46,085 nt of DNA from Deltaproteobacteria bacterium. GTDB taxonomy: Bacteria > Desulfobacterota > GWC2-55-46 > DRQE01. The stretch is taken from assembly GCA_015492245.1 (NCBI GenBank), contig WGFM01000020.1:1-46085 (forward strand), read 5' to 3'. A program made the position numbers and the translations under genes. This document shows, one piece after another, positions 1 to 9,228 of the stretch (position 1 is its first letter; the number at the start of each line of letters is the position of its first letter). The notes under the pieces are model-generated. The model worked only from the letters and a program-made list of their open reading frames with translations, was not told the origin of the DNA and ran no database searches.

Positions 1-141
1 ACCACCATTCTTCTACCAGGCCCGTTGACTCTGGAGCATGCTATGACAGAGTGTATATTCAAAAGTGTATTCACCTTGGCACAACTTGATTCTTTTGGCA
101 AACTCTGACGGAAAAGGTCTGGAGAACCATGTAAGGCAGGT
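1..141. other. Left edge, no gene recognised
   Basis: I see no convincing coding region, RNA gene or strong terminator here. The stretch lies downstream of the leftward DUF2997 gene. It may be an intergenic spacer or the 3' side of a gene that continues outside the window. Confidence 0.4.
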
Positions 142-321
142 TCACCGCTCTTCTATCTTTATCTTCTCCTCTCCCTCAAGCTCTTCCTTTACGGTGAAGA
201 CCTCCACGGTGCCAATGAGACGCTTGAGGTGCTCGGCGATTTCACGGCAGTCCTCGAATATGGTGGCATCTATCTCCACCTTTCCATCGGGTCTTATGCG
301 TATCCTTATCTCTCTACTCAT
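142..321 (-). CDS. DUF2997 family small protein
   Basis: This is a 59-residue acidic protein that starts MSREIRIRIRPDG and has a central patch around residues 20-35 (DCREIAEHLKRLIG). The opening 'IxIxPdGkve.....' strand pattern and the size match DUF2997, a family of unknown function often found beside Ycf35-like proteins. I chose the ATG at 321 over the TTG at 327 because a GAGAGG-like ribosome site sits 6 bases before it. It is the last gene of the leftward set, 10 bases after the Ycf35-like gene, so it is probably co-transcribed with that gene and the AAA-M41 gene. No catalytic residues are visible. An adaptor or substrate-binding role is inference from context only. Confidence 0.7.
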   Translation of the reverse strand: MSREIRIRIRPDGKVEIDATIFEDCREIAEHLKRLIGTVEVFTVKEELEGEEKIKIEER

Positions 322-331
322 GGCCAACCTC

Positions 332-670
332 TCAGCCTTTAAGAAGGATTGATATGGAGCCTGCGCTCTCTTTCTCCTCGGCTATCTCAAAGTCCAGGGG
401 CAGGTGTTCCTTTATGCCCACATAGGCGTATATCTGCCTGAGTCTTTTTGAGAATTGAGAGACCACCCTTGCATCCCCCTGTATCTGGTAGCAGCCTGTC
501 TCATCGAGCACAAGGGTGAGTATGTCTCCATCACGGTCTACCCGTATCCTGTCCTTCACAGGCAGAAGTTCGTATTCTGTTATCTCCCCCCTCTCTTTGA
601 GCTCTTCAAGGGCTGCTACGATGAGTTCCTTGTTCTTGAGCTCTGTCCTTACCACTGTGAAGAAAGACAT
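332..670 (-). CDS. Ycf35-like (DUF1257) protein
   Basis: This 112-residue protein begins MSFFTVVRTELKNKELIVAA. That resembles the N-terminus of the Ycf35/DUF1257 family: a short 'MSxFs.i.T.ikd...L..aL' start followed by a beta-rich body and the D-G-D-I-L-T-L-V segment. The family is known from plastids and cyanobacteria and has no established biochemical role. The gene lies 20 bases after the AAA-M41 gene and 10 bases before the DUF2997 gene on the same strand, with an AGGAG site upstream of its ATG. The three genes therefore look like one transcript. There are no membrane segments or metal motifs. Its function is unknown; its neighbours suggest it works with the ATPase-peptidase. Confidence 0.72.
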   Translation of the reverse strand: MSFFTVVRTELKNKELIVAALEELKERGEITEYELLPVKDRIRVDRDGDILTLVLDETGCYQIQGDARVVSQFSKRLRQIYAYVGIKEHLPLDFEIAEEKESAGSISILLKG

Positions 671-690
671 CTCAAGCGGTGCTCCTTTTT

Positions 691-2826
691 TTAGTTTACC
701 TGGTTCTCCCTGAAGAATCCAAGGAGTCTGTCGCTATTTATGAGCACATTCTTTTCAAGCTCTCCAACGAGTCTTTCCAGCACCTCCCTGTTTCTTGCTA
801 TACAGTGTTCCGTCTCTTCCTGCACATTGTTTATGATGCGCTGTATATCGTCTATGACATCCTTGCCAGAGGTGAAGGCATAGTCCTGGAGTTCCACAAG
901 GGAGGTGTTCTTCATTATCTCACCGAACCCGTATTCCACCACCATCTTCTTCGCCTTCGATGTGGCGGTTACCAGGTCCTGCGAGGCACCAACCGTCTTC
1001 GATTCGTGTCCATATAGCTCGTCCTCTGCGGCCATGCCACCGAGGATAACCCCTATCTCCTTTTCGAGGTCTCGCCTGGTGAAGGTGCTTATCATGGAGC
1101 TGTCTGCAGGTATGAAGGCGTTGTAGTCTCTGTGGTTGTCTATGGATATGAACACGGGCACCTCTTTGAAGTGATACCACATCATTATGGTGTGTCCTGC
1201 CTCGTGCACGGCTATAAGGTGTTTTTCCTTCTTCGTCATGATCTCTGCCCTCTGTTTGAGTGGTGCCTGTGAGGCAGGCCGTGCCCTCTGTAGACTCCAC
1301 TGGCGGAGCCGCTCTATCTCCTCTTTCTTGAGCACCGAAATGGGGGTGATGTTCCTTGTACACTCAAGAATGGTCTGCTGCGAGACCTCGAGTGAGGAGA
1401 TGGCATCTATCATGGTCTCCACCTCTTTTGTCTCCCTGCCGTCGTGCATGCTGTTGAATGTGGCAACCACGGCGTCCTTTACCGCCTGCTCTATCTCGGC
1501 ACCTGTGAAGCCCTGGGTATTGTCAGACAGCTCTTTGAGGTCGAACCTGGAGGTATCCTGCCCCCTCTTTTCAAGGTGTATGCGGAATATCTCCTCTCTT
1601 TCCTCCTCACTCGGAAGGTCGACAAAGAAGACCTCGTCGTAACGGCCCTTTCGCCAGAGCTCGGGGGGGAGGTTTTCCGGCTCGTTTGCCGTGGCTATGA
1701 CGAAGACGGGTTTTTCCTTCTCCTGGAGCCATGTGATGAATGTGCCGAACACCCTTAGCTGGGTGCCGCTGTCTCCCTGAAAACCTGTAACACCTCCGAA
1801 GGCCTTGTCTATCTCGTCTATCCACATGATACAGGGGCTTACCGCCTCTGCAAGCTGTATACAGCGCCTTATGTTCTTTTCGGACTCACCAACGGTCGAG
1901 CCGAAGAGCTTTCCCACATCCATCCTCAACAGCGGCAGGTTCCATATACCTGCCAGTGCCTTACAGCAAAGGCTCTTTCCAGAGCCCGGCACACCTATGA
2001 GCAGAAGCCCCTTTGGAACCTCGAGCCCCAGGGCCTCTATCTTGTCCTTGCTCAGCCTGAAGATGTGCTCCCTCTCTATGAACCATCTCTTGAGGTCATC
2101 GAGGCCACCTATGTGGTCTATGGTCTCACGATGGGGGTAGTAGTCCAGTATCTTCTGTTTCTTTATTATCTGCTGTTTTTCGTCCTGTATGTACTTGATG
2201 CAATCCTCGTTGAGAACGCCGTTGTTGAGGCTTATGGCCTTTCTCACCACCCTCTTTATGTTGTCCATCGAAAGCCCCTGGAGGGACTTGTAGAGTATGG
2301 AGCGCGTGGAAGAGGGCCACCCTTTGGGTATGAGATGGCCATAGGTCTTCGAGACCATCTCCTCTATCTCGTTGTAGTCAGGCAGACTCAACTCTATGAC
2401 AACGATGTCCTCTTCGAGCTCCGGGGGTATCTCACCGAGGGTGGGTGAGAGGATACATACGGTGTTTATTGAGCGCTGCTCCTCTATTGCAGCAGGCAGA
2501 TCACGGAACCTTCTCAGGAACTCGTGGGAGTGGAAGTAGCCACCTATGTCTTTAAGGAGGAAGAGGTTGTTGGTGTCTTCACTCCTTACTATCCTCTCCT
2601 CTATGGCCTGCAGGACCTTCTCTCTGCCTATGTACTCCTTCTTTCTCTTCTCTCCACCCTGAAGCCCCTTGGAGACAGACCAGCACCAGTAGTTAGAGCC
2701 CATCTGGCCGGCTATCTCTTCCACTATCCTTTCGACCCTTCTCTCCTCGAAGGAGACAAGCCACACCACAGGATACCTTGCCTCGATGTGGATCTTGAGT
2801 TCCTTTGTGAAGTTCTCTGTATTCAT
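691..2826 (-). CDS. Ycf46-like AAA+ ATPase fused to FtsH-type M41 zinc peptidase
   Basis: This 711-residue protein has three parts. Residues 1-240 resemble the N-domain of Ycf46-type ATPases ([17 protein letters not shown] near residue 15). Residues 241-510 are an AAA+ module with Walker A GVPGSGKS (278-285), Walker [10 protein letters not shown] (332-340) and an arginine-finger-like WRKGRYDE (391-398). Residues 530-711 are an M41 peptidase domain with HEAGH (541-545), the helix GGMAAEDEL and a third zinc ligand Asp617 in SQDLVTAT. All zinc ligands seen in FtsH are kept. There are no transmembrane helices, so this is predicted to be a soluble ATP-dependent protease, unlike the membrane FtsH encoded 2.4 kb away. 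It heads a leftward set with Ycf35-like and DUF2997 genes. Substrates are unknown. Ordinary Ycf46 proteins lack the peptidase, so the fusion is notable. Confidence 0.85.
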   Translation of the reverse strand: MNTENFTKELKIHIEARYPVVWLVSFEERRVERIVEEIAGQMGSNYWCWSVSKGLQGGEKRKKEYIGREKVLQAIEERIVRSEDTNNLFLLKDIGGYFHSHEFLRRFRDLPAAIEEQRSINTVCILSPTLGEIPPELEEDIVVIELSLPDYNEIEEMVSKTYGHLIPKGWPSSTRSILYKSLQGLSMDNIKRVVRKAISLNNGVLNEDCIKYIQDEKQQIIKKQKILDYYPHRETIDHIGGLDDLKRWFIEREHIFRLSKDKIEALGLEVPKGLLLIGVPGSGKSLCCKALAGIWNLPLLRMDVGKLFGSTVGESEKNIRRCIQLAEAVSPCIMWIDEIDKAFGGVTGFQGDSGTQLRVFGTFITWLQEKEKPVFVIATANEPENLPPELWRKGRYDEVFFVDLPSEEEREEIFRIHLEKRGQDTSRFDLKELSDNTQGFTGAEIEQAVKDAVVATFNSMHDGRETKEVETMIDAISSLEVSQQTILECTRNITPISVLKKEEIERLRQWSLQRARPASQAPLKQRAEIMTKKEKHLIAVHEAGHTIMMWYHFKEVPVFISIDNHRDYNAFIPADSSMISTFTRRDLEKEIGVILGGMAAEDELYGHESKTVGASQDLVTATSKAKKMVVEYGFGEIMKNTSLVELQDYAFTSGKDVIDDIQRIINNVQEETEHCIARNREVLERLVGELEKNVLINSDRLLGFFRENQVN

Positions 2827-2833
2827 AAAGATT

Positions 2834-2864
2834 ATTTTATCATATTACCAGAGGTGTGTGTCAA
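2834..2864 (-). promoter_or_regulatory. Putative sigma-70 promoter for the AAA-M41 gene
   Basis: On the minus strand TTGACA (2859-2864) is followed after 17 bases by GATAAA (2836-2841), or after 19 by TAAAAT (2834-2839). The ATG at 2826 begins only 7-9 bases beyond and has no Shine-Dalgarno, so the mRNA may be leaderless. Confidence 0.5.
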
Positions 2865-2880
2865 ATCATATATTGAGCTT

Positions 2881-2909
2881 TTGACTATCCATCCTGTGGA
2901 TGCTATCCT
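2881..2909 (+). promoter_or_regulatory. Putative promoter for era (leaderless)
   Basis: TTGACT (2881-2886), a 17-base spacer and TATCCT (2904-2909) lie just before era. The ATG at 2917 is 7 bases past the -10 box and no ribosome site precedes it, which places the likely transcription start at or next to the start codon. Confidence 0.5.
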
Positions 2910-2916
2910 GAACAGT

Positions 2917-3816
2917 ATGGATGGGGAGAAAGGATTTCGTTCAGGCTTTATAAGCATAGTTGGCAGACCCAATGTGGGTAAATCCACCCTTCTCAATGCC
3001 CTTCTGGGCGAGAAGCTCTCCATAGTCTCTCCCAGGCCACAGACCACAAGGAATGTGGTAAGGGGTATAAAGACAGGCAGGGACTATCAGGTTATCTTTC
3101 TCGATACCCCCGGTATGCACAGGCCAAAGGGTATGTTGAATGAGTTCATGGTGAATGAAGCCCTGAACTCCATAAAGGATACCGATGGAATACTCTACAT
3201 GGTGGAGGCCCACAGACCCATCATGGCAGATGACAGGTTCATAATGAGGCACCTCAAGGTGATAAACTGCCCTGTGGTGCTCGTAATGAACAAGATAGAC
3301 CTTGTAAAGAAACAGGAGCTTCTGCCCCTCATGGAAGATTACTCGAGGATGTTCCCCTTCAAAGAGATAGTGCCGGTATCTGCCCTTACAGGCGATGGAC
3401 TGGAAGAACTCCTCTGTGTGCTTAAGGGGATACTTCCCGAAGGACCAATGTATTTTCCAGAAGACCTCCTTACAGACCAGCCCGAGCGGTTCATTGTGTC
3501 AGAGATAATAAGGGAGAAGGTCTTTCTCTTCACCCACCAGGAGATACCCTACTCTGTGGCTGTCCAGGTGGAGGGTTTCAAAGAGGACAGGGAGCGCAAC
3601 CTCGTTGTGATCAACGCGGTCATAAGTGTGGAGCGCAAGAGCCAGAAGGCCATCATAATAGGCAGGGGTGGCAGTATGCTCAAAAAGATAGGCACCAGTG
3701 CAAGGGAGGATATGGAGAGGTTTCTGGGCTGCAGGGTATATCTTGAACTCTTCGTGCGTGTGGAAAAGGACTGGACAAAGAACAGAAGGCTGCTAAAGGA
3801 GTTTGGCTACAGGTGA
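2917..3816 (+). CDS. era: GTPase Era
   Basis: Era is a GTPase that binds the 3' end of 16S rRNA during 30S assembly. The predicted 299 residues match the usual length. The G domain shows GRPNVGKS (G1), DTPG (G3) and NKID (G4), and the C-terminal third contains the KH-like core GRGGSMLKKIG. The ATG at 2917 gives MDGEKGFRSGFISIVGRPN. A GTG at 2896 is an in-frame alternative, but it would overlap the predicted promoter. The gene diverges from the AAA-M41 gene, and its stop codon is 5 bases before the der ATG, so era and der are probably co-transcribed. The P-loop DNA is nearly identical to both P-loops of der. Confidence 0.95.
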   Translation: MDGEKGFRSGFISIVGRPNVGKSTLLNALLGEKLSIVSPRPQTTRNVVRGIKTGRDYQVIFLDTPGMHRPKGMLNEFMVNEALNSIKDTDGILYMVEAHRPIMADDRFIMRHLKVINCPVVLVMNKIDLVKKQELLPLMEDYSRMFPFKEIVPVSALTGDGLEELLCVLKGILPEGPMYFPEDLLTDQPERFIVSEIIREKVFLFTHQEIPYSVAVQVEGFKEDRERNLVVINAVISVERKSQKAIIIGRGGSMLKKIGTSAREDMERFLGCRVYLELFVRVEKDWTKNRRLLKEFGYR

Positions 3817-3821
3817 AACCC

Positions 3822-5114
3822 ATGGTTGCCATAGTCGGCAGACCCAATGTGGGTAAATCCACACTCTTTAACAGGATACTTGGAAGAAGAAAGGCCCTCA
3901 CACAGGACGAGCCAGGGGTTACAAGAGACCTCAACTACGCAGAGTGTGAGGAGGGGGGCAAGGGCTTCATCCTTGTGGACACCGGTGGGTTCGAGCCAGA
4001 TGAGGCAATGAGAGATGAGGTTGCAAGAAAGGTAAGAGAGCAGCTACACCTTGCCATGGAAGAGGCAGACCTTATAGTACACCTCATGGATGGCCGCAGA
4101 GGGCCCACCCCGCAGGACAAAGAAATCGTGGATGTCCTCAGGAGGGTGGACAAACCTGTCCTCCATGTGGCAAACAAGATTGACACAGCAGGGCTTCTAC
4201 CACATAAGGACGAGTTCTACTCACTTGGAGTGTCAGAGGTGTGGGCGGTCTCTGCAGAGCATGGGCTCGGGGTGGCAGAGCTTGTGGACAGGATTGTAAG
4301 CCTCCTTCCAGAGTCAACAGAGGAACCACCTGATGAACTCATAAGGGTTGCCATAGTCGGCAGACCCAATGTGGGCAAATCCTCCCTTCTCAACAGCATC
4401 CTCGGAAAGCCACGCACCATCGTAAGCCCTGTTGCAGGCACCACAAGGGATGCCATAGACACGCCTTTCGAAAAGTACCTCTTTGTGGACACGGCAGGGA
4501 TAAGGAAGAAACAGCGTATATCCAGAAGGATAGAGATATACAGCGTGCTCTCTGCCATAAAGAGTATCGAGCGGGCAGATGTGGTGCTCCTTGTCATCGA
4601 TGGAAGTAGAGGGGTAACCACACAGGATGAGAAGATTGCAGGCCTTGTAGAGGAACGGGGCAGGGCATGTTGTATAGTGGTAAACAAGTGGGACATTGTA
4701 GACAAGGACCACTCTGTGGCAGCCCGCTACAAGGAGGCTGTATACCAGAAGATGCCCTTTTTGAGCTATGCACCGGTGGTGTTTGTATCCGCACTAACAG
4801 GGAGGGGGGTAAAGAGGATACCTTCCACCATCGATAGGCTGTACGAAGAGGCAACAAGGAGGATAAGGACAGGCGAGTTGAACAGGCTCCTTAAAGAGGT
4901 GGTATCAGCCCATCGCCCCCCTGTCTGGCGTGGCAGGGAGGTCAAGTTCTACTACATAACCCAGACAGGGGTGCTTCCAGTAAGGTTCACAGCCTTTGTG
5001 AACTACCCACAGGGTGTGCCCCCTTCCTACAGGCGCTATCTTGTGGGAAGGTTCCGCCATGGGCTTGGGCTAAAGAGTGTGCCAATAAGGTTTTCTTTGA
5101 GGAGAAGACACTGA
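3822..5114 (+). CDS. der: Ribosome assembly GTPase Der (EngA)
   Basis: Der is a tandem GTPase required for 50S subunit maturation. The 430-residue product has two G domains, each opening with VAIVGRPNVGKS (near residues 2 and 175). Each has a DT(A/G)G switch and an NKxD motif (NKID, NKWD). A C-terminal KH-like domain of about 90 residues ends in a basic tail. I chose the ATG at 3822 because AGGTGA, which contains the era stop codon, lies 5 bases upstream and the protein then starts directly at the first beta strand. A GTG at 3813 would add three residues. Translation is probably coupled to era. Confidence 0.95.
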   Translation: MVAIVGRPNVGKSTLFNRILGRRKALTQDEPGVTRDLNYAECEEGGKGFILVDTGGFEPDEAMRDEVARKVREQLHLAMEEADLIVHLMDGRRGPTPQDKEIVDVLRRVDKPVLHVANKIDTAGLLPHKDEFYSLGVSEVWAVSAEHGLGVAELVDRIVSLLPESTEEPPDELIRVAIVGRPNVGKSSLLNSILGKPRTIVSPVAGTTRDAIDTPFEKYLFVDTAGIRKKQRISRRIEIYSVLSAIKSIERADVVLLVIDGSRGVTTQDEKIAGLVEERGRACCIVVNKWDIVDKDHSVAARYKEAVYQKMPFLSYAPVVFVSALTGRGVKRIPSTIDRLYEEATRRIRTGELNRLLKEVVSAHRPPVWRGREVKFYYITQTGVLPVRFTAFVNYPQGVPPSYRRYLVGRFRHGLGLKSVPIRFSLRRRH

Positions 5115-5142
5115 ACAGGGCTATTTTTTATTGTAAAACTTC

Positions 5143-5171
5143 TTGATATATGAGAAAATTGTTTTCATAAA
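5143..5171 (+). promoter_or_regulatory. Possible promoter for ftsH
   Basis: The 90-base gap between der and ftsH is AT-rich. It contains TTGATA (5143-5148), 17 bases, then CATAAA (5166-5171), about 33 bases before the ftsH start. The -10 box is weak. Confidence 0.3.
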
Positions 5172-5204
5172 TCTACAAAACCACCTTAGGGAGAACACAG
5201 GGAG

Positions 5205-7082
5205 ATGAAAAACCAGGTATATAAAAATATAGCCATGTGGATAATCATAATAGCAACGGTTATCCTCATGTTCAACCTTCTCAACTACAAGGAGACCACA
5301 CCCCGTGAGGAGATAGACTATACCACATTCCTCAAGTCCCTTGACGAGGACAGGGTTACCGAGGTTGTAATCCATGGTCCTGCAATAAAGGGCAAGTTCA
5401 AGGATGGCTCGCTCTTTGCCACCTATATGCCTGACGATCCCGAGCTTGTCTCGAAACTCAAGGAAAAACAGATAAGGATAATGGTTGAGCCCCAGACCGA
5501 AAGCCCTGGCTGGGGGACCATACTGGTCTCATGGCTGCCCATGATACTGTTCATAGCCCTGTGGATATTCTTCATGCGACAGATGCAGGGCGGCGGTGGC
5601 AAGGCCATGAGCTTCGGTAAGGCGAGGGCAAAGCTTCTTACCGAGAGCCAGCATACAGTAACCTTCAAAGATGTGGCAGGTGTTGACGAGGCGAAGGAAG
5701 AGGTAACTGAGATTATAGACTTTCTCAAGGACCCGAAAAAATTCACAAAACTCGGCGGCAGGATTCCCAAGGGTGTGTTGCTTGTGGGCCCACCCGGAAC
5801 AGGCAAGACCCTTCTTGCAAAGGCCATTGCAGGGGAGGCCGGGGTGCCGTTTTTCAGCATCTCAGGGAGCGATTTCGTGGAGATGTTCGTGGGTGTTGGT
5901 GCCTCAAGGGTGAGAGACCTCTTCATACAGGCAAAGAAGAATGCACCATGCATAGTCTTCATAGACGAGATAGACGCGGTGGGTAGACACAGGGGCGCAG
6001 GCCTGGGTGGTGGACACGATGAAAGGGAGCAGACATTGAACCAGCTCCTTGTTGAGATGGATGGGTTCGAGAGCAACGAGGGTGTTATAGTGATAGCCGC
6101 AACCAACCGCCCCGATGTGCTGGACCCTGCCCTCTTAAGGCCAGGCCGTTTCGATCGCACCGTGGTGGTGCCAAAGCCGGATATCAAGGGAAGGATAGAG
6201 ATACTCAGGGTGCACACCAGCAAGACCCCTGTTGCCGACGATGTGGACCTTGAGGTCATAGCCCGTGGAACCCCAGGATTTTCAGGGGCAGACCTTGCAA
6301 ACCTTGTGAACGAGGCAGCCCTTCTTGCTGCAAGAAGGGGCAAGGACAGGGTGGGAAAGCAGGAGCTCGACGAGGCGAAGGACAAACTCCTTATGGGCAA
6401 AGAGCGCAAGAGCATGATAATAAGCGAGGAGGAAAGACGCACCACCGCATACCACGAGGCAGGCCATACCCTTGTTGCACGGCTTATCCCAGGGACAGAC
6501 CCCATACACAAGGTCTCCATAATACCCAGGGGCATGAGCCTGGGGCTTACCCAGCAGCTGCCAGTGGACGAAAGACATACCTACAGCAAGCAGTACCTTA
6601 TGAACAATATAGCCGTCCTCATGGGTGGAAGGGCTGCAGAGGAACTGGTGCTCCATCAGCTCACAACAGGGGCAGGCAACGACATAGAGCGGGCGACAGA
6701 GATAGCCCGAAAGATGGTCTGCGAGTGGGGAATGAGCGAGAAACTCGGCCCCTTGAACTTCGGAAAGAGGGATGAGCACATCTTCCTTGGTAAAGAGATG
6801 GCACAACCCAGAGAGTTCAGTGAAGAGACAGCTCGTGAGATAGACCAGGAAGTAAAGAACGTAGTGAACGAGAACTACGAAAGGGCACGAAAGCTGTTAG
6901 GCGATAATATAGAGACCCTCCACAAACTTGCCAGCACCCTCCTTGAGAAAGAGGTGATTACAGGCGAAGAGATAGACAGGATAATATTCGGGGACCACAT
7001 TCCACCAGGTATAAAGACCACATCCAGCGAGAGGCTCAAAGAGGATGAGGAGGAAGGCACAAAATCTGACCTGGCAAACTGA
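5205..7082 (+). CDS. ftsH: ATP-dependent zinc metalloprotease FtsH
   Basis: FtsH is a membrane-anchored AAA+ protease for membrane quality control and regulator turnover. The 625 residues match the family. There is an N-terminal membrane helix (about 9-27), a periplasmic segment, a second helix (about 104-123), Walker A GPPGTGKT (195-202), Walker [11 protein letters not shown] (251-260), the SRH with RPGRFDR, and the M41 site HEAGH (417-421) with Asp493 as third zinc ligand. A GGGAG-rich leader precedes the ATG. It is followed by folP after 140 bases. The order ftsH-folP-cdaA-cdaR-glmM is a known gene order in other bacteria. Confidence 0.97.
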   Translation: MKNQVYKNIAMWIIIIATVILMFNLLNYKETTPREEIDYTTFLKSLDEDRVTEVVIHGPAIKGKFKDGSLFATYMPDDPELVSKLKEKQIRIMVEPQTESPGWGTILVSWLPMILFIALWIFFMRQMQGGGGKAMSFGKARAKLLTESQHTVTFKDVAGVDEAKEEVTEIIDFLKDPKKFTKLGGRIPKGVLLVGPPGTGKTLLAKAIAGEAGVPFFSISGSDFVEMFVGVGASRVRDLFIQAKKNAPCIVFIDEIDAVGRHRGAGLGGGHDEREQTLNQLLVEMDGFESNEGVIVIAATNRPDVLDPALLRPGRFDRTVVVPKPDIKGRIEILRVHTSKTPVADDVDLEVIARGTPGFSGADLANLVNEAALLAARRGKDRVGKQELDEAKDKLLMGKERKSMIISEEERRTTAYHEAGHTLVARLIPGTDPIHKVSIIPRGMSLGLTQQLPVDERHTYSKQYLMNNIAVLMGGRAAEELVLHQLTTGAGNDIERATEIARKMVCEWGMSEKLGPLNFGKRDEHIFLGKEMAQPREFSEETAREIDQEVKNVVNENYERARKLLGDNIETLHKLASTLLEKEVITGEEIDRIIFGDHIPPGIKTTSSERLKEDEEEGTKSDLAN

Positions 7083-7121
7083 AAAGAATGGGTCCTGCTT
7101 TTTGCTCCAGTTTCTTGAGAC

Positions 7122-7163
7122 CATGCTCCTATAGCATGAGGCCCCATGTGGCGCAGCACATGG
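7122..7163 (+). other. Two adjacent hairpins between ftsH and folP
   Basis: CATGCT/AGCATG (7122-7127 and 7133-7138, 5-base loop) is followed by CCATGTG/CACATGG (7144-7150 and 7157-7163, 6-base loop). No T-tract follows. They could be a weak terminator, an mRNA-stabilising end for ftsH or a leader structure. Confidence 0.45.
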
Positions 7164-7222
7164 CCCGTGGAGGGTTCCTTTTCTCTGTAGAGTCTCCTTC
7201 CGGACAGTATATATCTTAAAAT

Positions 7223-8455
7223 ATGACATCTTCTGTAGCTGGGAGCTGGCTTTTGAGGGTAAGACTCATCAACATAGACTCCTTCGAAGATGCCTCGAAG
7301 AGGATGGAGCGCATCGGTGTGGACACCACAGGTATAAGGTTGATGATGCCCAAGCAGTTCCACTACAACCTCTATCTTGAGGAGCTTCTGCCAGCCCAGG
7401 CCAATATTGTAAAGCAGGAGATACTCAGCCTCGGTGGAGAGGCCTCGGTGGCAGCGGGCTCGGTCTCCTGCAGGGTGGATAGAACCGATTGCATCCTCTC
7501 TGGCACACTGAAGCAGCTCAATGGGCTTGTAGAGAAACTCCGCATCCAGCCCTATGGGCTCAAGGTGCTGGCAGAAGAGATAGACAGGGTGCTTCACAAT
7601 ATCACAGAACCCAATACCATCCTCAGGGGCCGCACAAGGGAGTGGAATGTGGCCAGAAAGACCCTCATTATGGGGGTGCTCAATGTAACGCCTGATTCAT
7701 TCTCAGACGGTGGCCTGTACCTCGAAAAGAGTGCAGCCATGGAGAGAGCCCTTGAGATGGCCGAGGCCGGGGCGGATATGATAGATGTGGGTGGTGAGTC
7801 CACAAGGCCAGGTGCCCTGCCCGTATCGGAACAGGAGGAGATAAGAAGGGTGGTGCCTGTTGTGGAAGGGCTTGCAAGAGAGGGTATGGCAGTCTCGGTG
7901 GATACCACAAAAGCGGCTGTTGCACAGAGGGCACTGGAGAGCGGTGCAGAGTTTGTAAACGACATCAGTGCGATGACGCAGGATGAGGGCATGATAGATG
8001 TGGTAAGAGGACATAACGCAGGGGCATTCATCATGCACATGAGGGGAACACCACAGACCATGCAGACAATGACCCGCTACGACGACATCATGGGCGAGAT
8101 TACAGGGTATCTGGCAGAAAGGATCAGGGCACTGGCAGAGGCTGGCATAGAACAGGAAAGGATAGCCATAGACCCTGGTATAGGGTTTGCAAAAGATGTG
8201 GCAGGAAACCTTGAGATACTCAGAAGACTTGGAGAACTGAAGACCCTTGGAAGACCCATCCTTGTGGGCACATCGAGAAAGTCCTTCATAGGCGGTGTCC
8301 TTGAAAGGGATGTGTCAGAGCGTCTTTACGGCACGATTGCCACCGTGTGTGCCGCCATAATCAATGGTGCGAGGATTATAAGGGTGCACGATGTGGACGA
8401 GCTTAAAGATGCGGTAAGGATGATAGACCACATATTGAGGGCACAGGAGACATGA
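7223..8455 (+). CDS. folP: Dihydropteroate synthase with N-terminal extension
   Basis: FolP condenses p-aminobenzoate with the pterin pyrophosphate in folate synthesis. The catalytic (beta/alpha)8 domain starts near residue 145 with LIMGVLNVTPDSFSDGG. It continues with DVGGESTRPGA and the end motif VGTSRKSFIGG. At 410 residues it is about 130 longer than E. coli FolP. The N-terminal extra domain (residues 1-140, mixed alpha/beta) resembles the one I recall in Geobacter-type FolP proteins; its role is unknown. The ATG at 7223 has no Shine-Dalgarno, and TATATC lies 7 bases before it. The gene overlaps cdaA by ATGA. Confidence 0.93.
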   Translation: MTSSVAGSWLLRVRLINIDSFEDASKRMERIGVDTTGIRLMMPKQFHYNLYLEELLPAQANIVKQEILSLGGEASVAAGSVSCRVDRTDCILSGTLKQLNGLVEKLRIQPYGLKVLAEEIDRVLHNITEPNTILRGRTREWNVARKTLIMGVLNVTPDSFSDGGLYLEKSAAMERALEMAEAGADMIDVGGESTRPGALPVSEQEEIRRVVPVVEGLAREGMAVSVDTTKAAVAQRALESGAEFVNDISAMTQDEGMIDVVRGHNAGAFIMHMRGTPQTMQTMTRYDDIMGEITGYLAERIRALAEAGIEQERIAIDPGIGFAKDVAGNLEILRRLGELKTLGRPILVGTSRKSFIGGVLERDVSERLYGTIATVCAAIINGARIIRVHDVDELKDAVRMIDHILRAQET

Positions 8456-9228
8456 GGCTACCCGGGGTTGCGGACATACTGGACATACTGATAGTAGCAG
8501 TGCTTCTATACTGGATAATGGTGCTTGTAAGGGGCACCAGGGCAGAAAGGATGCTCTGGGGCCTTGGGGTGATAGTTATCATCTACTTCATCTCGAAGAG
8601 AATGGAGCTTCTCACCCTCCACTGGATACTCAACAACTTTCTTGCCTCCATAGTGATAATAATAATAGTGGTCTTCCAGCAGGACATAAGAAGGGCACTG
8701 GTGCAGATGGGCAGGCCCTTTGCCAATAGAGACACCCTGCACCTTGAAGAACGCGTGCTCGATGAGATTGCAAGGGCCTCCATATCCATGTCCACAGCAA
8801 AGATGGGTGGAATAATAGTGATAGAGCGGGGTATTGACTTGAGAGACTTTCTCGATACAGGGGTGGATATAGATGGAGAGGTCTCAAGGGAGCTGCTTCT
8901 CACCATATTCAACCCTGGCTCGCCCCTCCATGACGGAGCCGTTGTCATAAGGGGTGGCAGGATAGCCAAGGCAGGCTGCATACTGCCCCTTACAGAGAAG
9001 GAGCTTACCAAACCCCTTGGAACGAGGCATCGTGCTGCCATAGGGCTGTCAGAAGAGACCGATGCATTGATACTGGTGGTATCAGAGAAGACAGGGGACA
9101 TATCCATAGTGGCGGATGGCACCATAGAGTTCGGGGTGGAGCCAACAAGGGTGTTTGCAAGGCTCAAGGAAATTGTTATAAAAGAAAAGGCCAGAAAGGG
9201 CTTCATGCCCTGGAGGGCAAGGCCGTGA
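8452..9228 (+). CDS. cdaA: Diadenylate cyclase CdaA
   Basis: CdaA makes the second messenger c-di-AMP from two ATP. The 258-residue protein has three N-terminal membrane helices (about 8-26, 33-48, 57-75) and a cytoplasmic DAC domain. The two signature motifs are present: DGA (161-163, in LHDGAVVIRGG) and RHR (192-194, in GTRHRAAIGLSE). Its start overlaps the folP stop (ATGA), and its stop overlaps the start of cdaR, its regulator, so translation is probably coupled. glmM follows, giving the conserved cdaA-cdaR-glmM module that links c-di-AMP to cell-wall precursor synthesis. Confidence 0.95.
   Translation: MRLPGVADILDILIVAVLLYWIMVLVRGTRAERMLWGLGVIVIIYFISKRMELLTLHWILNNFLASIVIIIIVVFQQDIRRALVQMGRPFANRDTLHLEERVLDEIARASISMSTAKMGGIIVIERGIDLRDFLDTGVDIDGEVSRELLLTIFNPGSPLHDGAVVIRGGRIAKAGCILPLTEKELTKPLGTRHRAAIGLSEETDALILVVSEKTGDISIVADGTIEFGVEPTRVFARLKEIVIKEKARKGFMPWRARP

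Noticed and set aside
322-327. TTG start two codons upstream for the DUF2997 gene
   Set aside because: The ATG at 321 has better spacing to the GAGAGG site.
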